From contig JBFWWZ010000078.1 in assembly GCA_050245915.1 (NCBI GenBank), forward strand, positions 1 through 7,792: a DNA stretch of 7,792 nucleotides, given 5' to 3'. Source of the stretch: JBDSKH01 sp050245915. GTDB lineage: Bacteria > Actinomycetota > Actinomycetes > Actinomycetales > Microbacteriaceae. The position numbers were made by a program, and so were the translations under genes. Under the pieces are notes generated by a model. The model was not told where the DNA came from. It saw only the letters and a program-made list of their open reading frames with translations, and did not search any database. Position 1 is the stretch's first letter. Each line of letters begins with the position of its first letter. This document shows positions 1 through 4,794 of the stretch, piece by piece.

Positions 1-712
1 CGGCTGCTTGCTCCACTGCGTCAAGCTGCCGGCGCGCCGCCTCGATCCAGGTCTGGCTCTGATCGATCACCTGTACCGAGCCGGGGCTCTGGTTGGCGAC
101 GTTAGCCGCACCATGCACCGTCGTGTTGTAGGTGGTCCGCCCGGCCGCATCTTCGTCCATCACGCTCCGACCTCGTTCGACTATTTCGATGCCTTTGACT
201 TCGATGCTCACTCGAAGCAGAGGACGTTGCGCCGCACCGACGCCGCCGATGAGTGCCTTGCTCGCCAGCCAGCCAGCGGCCTTGTCGAGGTCCGCTTCGT
301 CGAAGGGCACACCTAGGTACGTCTGTCCCGTCTTGAGGAAGTCATCGAGTGGCGGCATGTGCCGGTCTCGCACCTGCGTCTCGTCATAGAGCCACCGAAG
401 CAGCAGGTCGCGCAACGCCACACGGCGCTGACCGACATCGGCGCGCTGCCGAGCGATCTGGGCCGCAACGTCCCGCCCGCGCGGCGTAATCGACCCCATA
501 TCGTCGCCGAATGACATGTCGCGGGTGTCGAGCCACCCGAGATCGGCAAGCTGTCGAAGCTCATCGTGCTCTACCTGTCCCGGGTCGCCTCCGACTTCCG
601 CGAGCCTCATCTTGAGATCTTCGGCGTGCGCGTTGGTCCCCATGTCTGGCGCCAGTTCAGAGATTGCGAGGATCATCAGCCGTCGGTTCAGGTCGCGGTC
701 GATCTGGACCAT
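1..712 (-). CDS. Tandem winged-helix protein with Asn/Thr/Gly/Ser/Val-rich motif (3' end outside window)
   Basis: The frame runs from the ATG at 712 to the left edge without a stop, giving 237 visible residues. Its ATG shares a base with the stop of the preceding gene (TGATG), and a strong Shine-Dalgarno sits just upstream. Residues 8-88 read as a winged-helix fold: helices, LRQLADLGWLD as a typical helix-to-strand segment, then a wing ending ITPRGRDVA. Residues 100-182 look like a second winged helix: LLLRWLYDE, then LDKAAGWLASKALIGG, then a strand pair ending KGIEIVERG. Next is a short polar segment (193-217: TTYNTTVHGAANVANQ, then SPGSVQVID), and the start of an amphipathic helix (WIEAARRQLDAVEQAA) cut by the window edge. 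From memory, similar layouts occur in actinobacterial hypothetical proteins. No named family is assigned. The DNA-binding or adaptor role is inferred from the fold. Codon use seems somewhat less G/C-biased here (ATA, CTA, AAA occur) than in the nuclease-helicase. Confidence 0.85.
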   Translation of the reverse strand, partial: MVQIDRDLNRRLMILAISELAPDMGTNAHAEDLKMRLAEVGGDPGQVEHDELRQLADLGWLDTRDMSFGDDMGSITPRGRDVAAQIARQRADVGQRRVALRDLLLRWLYDETQVRDRHMPPLDDFLKTGQTYLGVPFDEADLDKAAGWLASKALIGGVGAAQRPLLRVSIEVKGIEIVERGRSVMDEDAAGRTTYNTTVHGAANVANQSPGSVQVIDQSQTWIEAARRQLDAVEQAA

Positions 713-3700
713 CACTGCTCCCCCTCCGCTTCGATGATGCGGGCGACCGCTTCCCGGAGGAACGTCGCCGGGTCGTAGTACGGGAGCACGCCGGTCCCGT
801 GTCGGCCATCGAGCGCGTTCCATGCCTCGTCGAGGGAGATCCCACGGTGCCGTGCAGCGTAGAGCGCAGCGACAGCCGAGGTGCGAGACCGAGCCTCGGC
901 GCAATGGACGAACACATGGCGCCCTTCGGCGCGGAGCTCCGCAATCATGTCTGCCGCGTCGGCGAGCGTCCATTCCAGATTGAGGTTCTCGCCTGGAGTG
1001 TCGATGAGCCAGACCCGGATGGATTCGACGCCGTCGGGCACCTCCGCGGTCCCGAGTCGACCGAGAGAGACGACGGCCGAGACCGACTGCGGCAGCTTGG
1101 AGAGCGATGACTGTGAGCCGAGCCAGACCCCGCTGTCGAAGGGATGCTGGACCGGGTCGGTCTTCCGGAAGTTCAGGTTGAGGACCGTCTCTCCAGCGGG
1201 CCAGCCGAGGCTGTCGGTGGCGCCGCGGCGCGCAGCAAGGATCGCAAGCCGGGCGAGGTCGTTCGCGTTGTAGCCCGGCCAGCCGTGTACTCGACGCTGC
1301 CAGGACAGCGGGATCTGCGAGACACCCCACTTCGCGCCGGCGAGCGCGCCGGTGATCGCCGCCACCGTGTCGGTGTCACCACCGCCCTGGATCGCCCGGA
1401 AGATCGCCTCGCGGAAGCTCGACGCACCTCGGACGGCGACGTGGGCTGCTTGGAACGCCTTGACGACCCAGCCGTTGCCCTGACGATAGTCACGCGGGTG
1501 CCCGTGCAGTCCCATGTCGATCAGTTCGGCTCCGTCGAGGCCACGGGCGGGGTCGACGATGTGGAGCCGTTGCTCCCACGGGTCAAAGTCGCCGGTGAGG
1601 ATCGCCTGCCGGATAAAGAGCGACCAGAGCGCGGTCGCCTCTATGTTGCTCGACTCCCAGTGGGTGAGCTGCGTGACACGAGCGGCGGCTTCGACCAAGC
1701 GTCCTTCGCGCCCTTCGGCGAGGTATCCGAGTGCGAGAGGCCCGATTCGCATTAGGGAGCCATTCCCTGCGCTCCTCCCACTCGCGTCATGGACGGCCTT
1801 TGCAGCGGCGCGGGCGTCACCTTCGGTCGACGTGACGTTGAGGCGGCTGAGGACTGCGCTGGTCTGAGCGCCGACGTCCTTCGCAGTCGCCGCCCATTCG
1901 AGCCAGCTCCCGAGGACTCGCTCCGCGAGCACATCCATGTCGCGGAGGGATTCGCCGTTGGCAAGGGCTTCAAGGATTGGGATCGCCATCGCGGTGTCAT
2001 CGGTCCACTCGCCGATCCCGTGCCCGAACTTCCCGATCCCGAACTCCGGGACAAAGCTGTCGGGATGCGCCGACCCGAACTCGTATTGGGAACCGAGCGC
2101 GTCGCCGACGGCCATGCCGATCACCGAGCCGACCGCTCGGTCGAGCTGCTGCGCCGACAGCTTGGTGGGCGCCTGCCGCTCATGGGATTTCCGACCGATT
2201 ACTGGCCCCAGCGTCCGTTCGGGGCGCAGTGCGAGCGGGCCGACACCGGTCGTGACCGGCAGCTCAGACTCCGCGCCTGCTTCCGGAGCGTCGGGGGTCA
2301 GCCTGCGAATCACGTCCAGAAACGACTCTGGAAGTGCCACGTTCAGCGGGATGTAAGTGAAGTACGGGGCGACGTCCTCCGGTTGGTAGGGCCCGATCCC
2401 GCAGCCGATCTCCGTCACGAGGAAGGTGAGATCGCCGTGCTCGATGGCGAAGTCGATGAAGGTCTGAATCTCGGCCGCCATCGTCGCGCGGTCCGTCATC
2501 GTGTCGATCGCGTAGGTCTGCCCGTGCAGCCCATGACCCTCGCCCCAGACCGCTCCGAACTGCTGGTGCGCGATTCGCGCAGCGCCCCCTCCGTGCGCGC
2601 CCCCGGCGTTCGACCCGAAGACGAATATCTCGCCGGGCTCGAGCTCCGTCACCCAGCCCGCGAGCGCCAGGTGGCCGTCCTCGGTGACCTTCGCGTTCCG
2701 GGTCGGCACTGGCTGTCGAGGCGCGACATCATCATCATCGTCCATCGCCGCGATCATCGCGAGGATCTCGTCGACGGTAGGGAGCTTCGCGCGTGCGGCC
2801 TCGACGAGGAAGGCTGCTGCCGCAGACGCGGCGCCCTTGTCGAAGAAGAGATCGGTGATGTCATACTCCTCACCCCGGATGTGCGCGCGGCCGCCCTCGT
2901 CCACGATGAGGAGCGGAGTGCCGTGGTCGGAGATCAGCCAAAGTGGCTCATGCCAGTACGCGGCGTTGCCCTCACGGTTGCGGCGCCGGAACTCGACTGA
3001 GATGAGCTCGGTGTACCAGTCGATCGACGACTCCAGCGTCGGGAACTCGTCACGCAGGTCGTAGGCCGTTGCCTCCCCCTCCGGGGCGAGGAGCTTGGCG
3101 GGCCGGACTACCAGCGACCCCTCCTCGCGGTCCTGGGCGAGGACGGCGTGGATGAGGTCGTATGCCAGCGCCCTGGTCGCTAGGCCCTCAAGCGACTCAA
3201 CGTAGCCCCAGGCACCGTAGGGATCGAAGCCGGCTTCAGCGACGTGGACGCCCTGTTCGTGGACGTCGTCCCAGTCGATCTGGCGCTCGTCGCCCGAGGG
3301 GCTGACCCAGAACGGATGCTCGTCCGAGTCGAAGTGCAGCGCGCCACCGCCGAGCACGTCCTGGTGGAGCACGAAGTGCGGCGCGATGCCCTCGTACCAG
3401 TCGAACCAGCTCATGAAGAGATCAGGCCAGGTCAGCGTGTACGCGGCTGCGTAACGCCATGCTCGCCGCTCGGTCTCCAGAGAGATCGATACGTCGTTGT
3501 CATGATCAGCATCTCGGCCGCGCGGAGCGAACGTGATGACCTCACCGCCGTTCGAACTGACGGTCTCTGACTCCTCGATCTTCAGTTCGTCGTGTCGGTA
3601 GAGCGCGAAGTTCCCGAACTCGTATCGCGGGGCAGCGGCGCGATCCTCGTCGGTCGGCCAGGTCGCCCCGAGCAGCTCGTAGGCGTGCTCGTACTTCACA

Positions 3701-4794
3701 CGGAGCTTCGCCCGCTCGTCGTCCGGGAGTTGCGCGGCGCGAGCCGGATGGGTGTTGTGCGCGAGGTCCGACAGCTTCACGGCACGGGCTGCCGGGCTAG
3801 CAGCGATCGCTTCGTAGTACTCATCACCTTGAGCGTCGTGCCGTGTGAGGAGCTGCACGACGGCGACTACCTCAGAATGGATGCCCGCCTTCACCAGTTC
3901 ATCTGCGGTGATGCCGGTGTCCTCGATCACGTCATGGAGCCAGGCGGCGCAACACTCCAGCGTCTCCTGCTCCGGATCGAATCGGGCGGAGACCGCCGCT
4001 GGGTGGTGGATGTAGTCGACACCGAGCTTGTCGACCTGCCCGCGGTGCGCGATAGCCGCGATCGACTGCGCGCGCGCTACCTGGTCGAGGCGTTCCTCCG
4101 TCGAGAGCTGACGGAAGGGAATGGGCTTACCCGGCTCCCTAGTGACTTCGTGAGGTGCAGGCGGAAACGCCCAGTCGTACTCGCGGTTGAAGGGTTCAGT
4201 GAGCAGGTGAGGCTCGTCGAGGAAGAACTCGAACAGGGGCACCTCATCGGAGCGGCCGAACGACTCGTGATCCCGGAGATCGATGAAGGCATCCTCGAAG
4301 TTGTCGCGCCGTCGGTATCTGAGCAGGTCGACGATGCCACACATGCCCCGGAACTCGGAGTAGAGCAGTACCCATCGCAGCTTCGCCTCCGGGTCGGCGA
4401 TCCGATCGAACAGGGCATGCAGTCGGGCGTAGGTCTGCCCGATCCGGAAGCCTGCCTGGAGCGGATCGGTGTAGACGCCGCCCCAGCCGTGCTGGACGAA
4501 CGCGGCGATCGGCCCCTTCGTCGTGACGAGGTTGAGGCCGTAGGAGTTCATGCCGTGTCCGGCATGAGCGAGGGCGAAGAACGGTCCTCCGTCGAGCAGC
4601 TCCTGGATGACGGTGGCGAACTCGAACACATAGAGATCGCCTTCATCGAGATGACGCGTCCCCCACGACCAGCGCCCGTAGGTCTCGACATCGAGCAGGT
4701 CGGCGTCCCCGGTGGGCGGCGCTGCGAGGCCGGCGCCCGCGAGGGTCTCAAGCATGTCCATCCGCTCGTCGGTGATGTCGTCTTCAGTGCTCAT
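712..4794 (-). CDS. Multidomain fusion: RSH-type HD hydrolase, A1S_2505-like domain, ADP-ribosylglycohydrolase, dual-specificity-type phosphatase
   Basis: This is one uninterrupted 1360-residue frame. Residues 1-220 are unrecognised. Residues 226-371 are a RelA/SpoT/MESH1-like HD domain: AHRGQ, YIHHP (H264), LHDVIEDT (H287, D288, E291, D292) and KLSDLAHN (D343, N347) match the Mn-binding and catalytic positions of (p)ppGpp hydrolases; no synthetase domain follows. Residues 386-685 are unrecognised and end in a five-Asp linker (685-689). Residues 711-832 resemble A1S_2505-family phage proteins (EIFVFGSN, GEGHGLHGQTYAI, EIGCGIGPY). Residues 878-1190 are an ARH/DraG domain: GDALG (897-901), TDDT (931-934), GNGSLMR (1010-1016) and GGDTDT (1138-1143), so the Mg-binding residues are kept. 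Residues 1218-1350 are a cysteine phosphatase: VWLGSQ, D1265 as candidate general acid, and HCAEARSR (C1298, R1304). The ATG at 4794 is preferred; an in-frame TTG at 4806 would add four residues. Both starts have only weak upstream Shine-Dalgarno sequences, which fits translational coupling to the preceding gene. The protein is probably cytoplasmic; no signal peptide or membrane segment is seen. The ARH, HD and phosphatase calls are firm; the substrate is unknown. Confidence 0.93.
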   Translation of the reverse strand: MSTEDDITDERMDMLETLAGAGLAAPPTGDADLLDVETYGRWSWGTRHLDEGDLYVFEFATVIQELLDGGPFFALAHAGHGMNSYGLNLVTTKGPIAAFVQHGWGGVYTDPLQAGFRIGQTYARLHALFDRIADPEAKLRWVLLYSEFRGMCGIVDLLRYRRRDNFEDAFIDLRDHESFGRSDEVPLFEFFLDEPHLLTEPFNREYDWAFPPAPHEVTREPGKPIPFRQLSTEERLDQVARAQSIAAIAHRGQVDKLGVDYIHHPAAVSARFDPEQETLECCAAWLHDVIEDTGITADELVKAGIHSEVVAVVQLLTRHDAQGDEYYEAIAASPAARAVKLSDLAHNTHPARAAQLPDDERAKLRVKYEHAYELLGATWPTDEDRAAAPRYEFGNFALYRHDELKIEESETVSSNGGEVITFAPRGRDADHDNDVSISLETERRAWRYAAAYTLTWPDLFMSWFDWYEGIAPHFVLHQDVLGGGALHFDSDEHPFWVSPSGDERQIDWDDVHEQGVHVAEAGFDPYGAWGYVESLEGLATRALAYDLIHAVLAQDREEGSLVVRPAKLLAPEGEATAYDLRDEFPTLESSIDWYTELISVEFRRRNREGNAAYWHEPLWLISDHGTPLLIVDEGGRAHIRGEEYDITDLFFDKGAASAAAAFLVEAARAKLPTVDEILAMIAAMDDDDDVAPRQPVPTRNAKVTEDGHLALAGWVTELEPGEIFVFGSNAGGAHGGGAARIAHQQFGAVWGEGHGLHGQTYAIDTMTDRATMAAEIQTFIDFAIEHGDLTFLVTEIGCGIGPYQPEDVAPYFTYIPLNVALPESFLDVIRRLTPDAPEAGAESELPVTTGVGPLALRPERTLGPVIGRKSHERQAPTKLSAQQLDRAVGSVIGMAVGDALGSQYEFGSAHPDSFVPEFGIGKFGHGIGEWTDDTAMAIPILEALANGESLRDMDVLAERVLGSWLEWAATAKDVGAQTSAVLSRLNVTSTEGDARAAAKAVHDASGRSAGNGSLMRIGPLALGYLAEGREGRLVEAAARVTQLTHWESSNIEATALWSLFIRQAILTGDFDPWEQRLHIVDPARGLDGAELIDMGLHGHPRDYRQGNGWVVKAFQAAHVAVRGASSFREAIFRAIQGGGDTDTVAAITGALAGAKWGVSQIPLSWQRRVHGWPGYNANDLARLAILAARRGATDSLGWPAGETVLNLNFRKTDPVQHPFDSGVWLGSQSSLSKLPQSVSAVVSLGRLGTAEVPDGVESIRVWLIDTPGENLNLEWTLADAADMIAELRAEGRHVFVHCAEARSRTSAVAALYAARHRGISLDEAWNALDGRHGTGVLPYYDPATFLREAVARIIEAEGEQ
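718..727 (-). promoter_or_regulatory. Strong Shine-Dalgarno for the winged-helix gene
   Basis: On the minus strand the bases GGAGGGGGAG end five bases before the ATG at 712. They also encode part of the Glu/Gly-rich C-terminus (EAEGEQ) of the fusion protein. This supports ATG 712 as the true start and suggests translation by ribosomes terminating at the TGATG overlap as well as by independent entry. Confidence 0.75.

Noticed and set aside
313..564. Minus-strand small open frame of 83 codons
   Set aside because: It overlaps the winged-helix gene in another frame, lacks a good ribosome site and has Arg/Ser/Thr-rich shadow composition.
2727..2742. Short CAT/ATC trinucleotide run
   Set aside because: It encodes a five-Asp linker between domains; it is too short to treat as a repeat locus.
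1789..3000. Long plus-strand open frame of about 400 codons
   Set aside because: It lies antisense to the fusion gene, is Arg/Asp/Val-rich without recognisable motifs, and is explained by codon bias of a GC-rich gene on the other strand.
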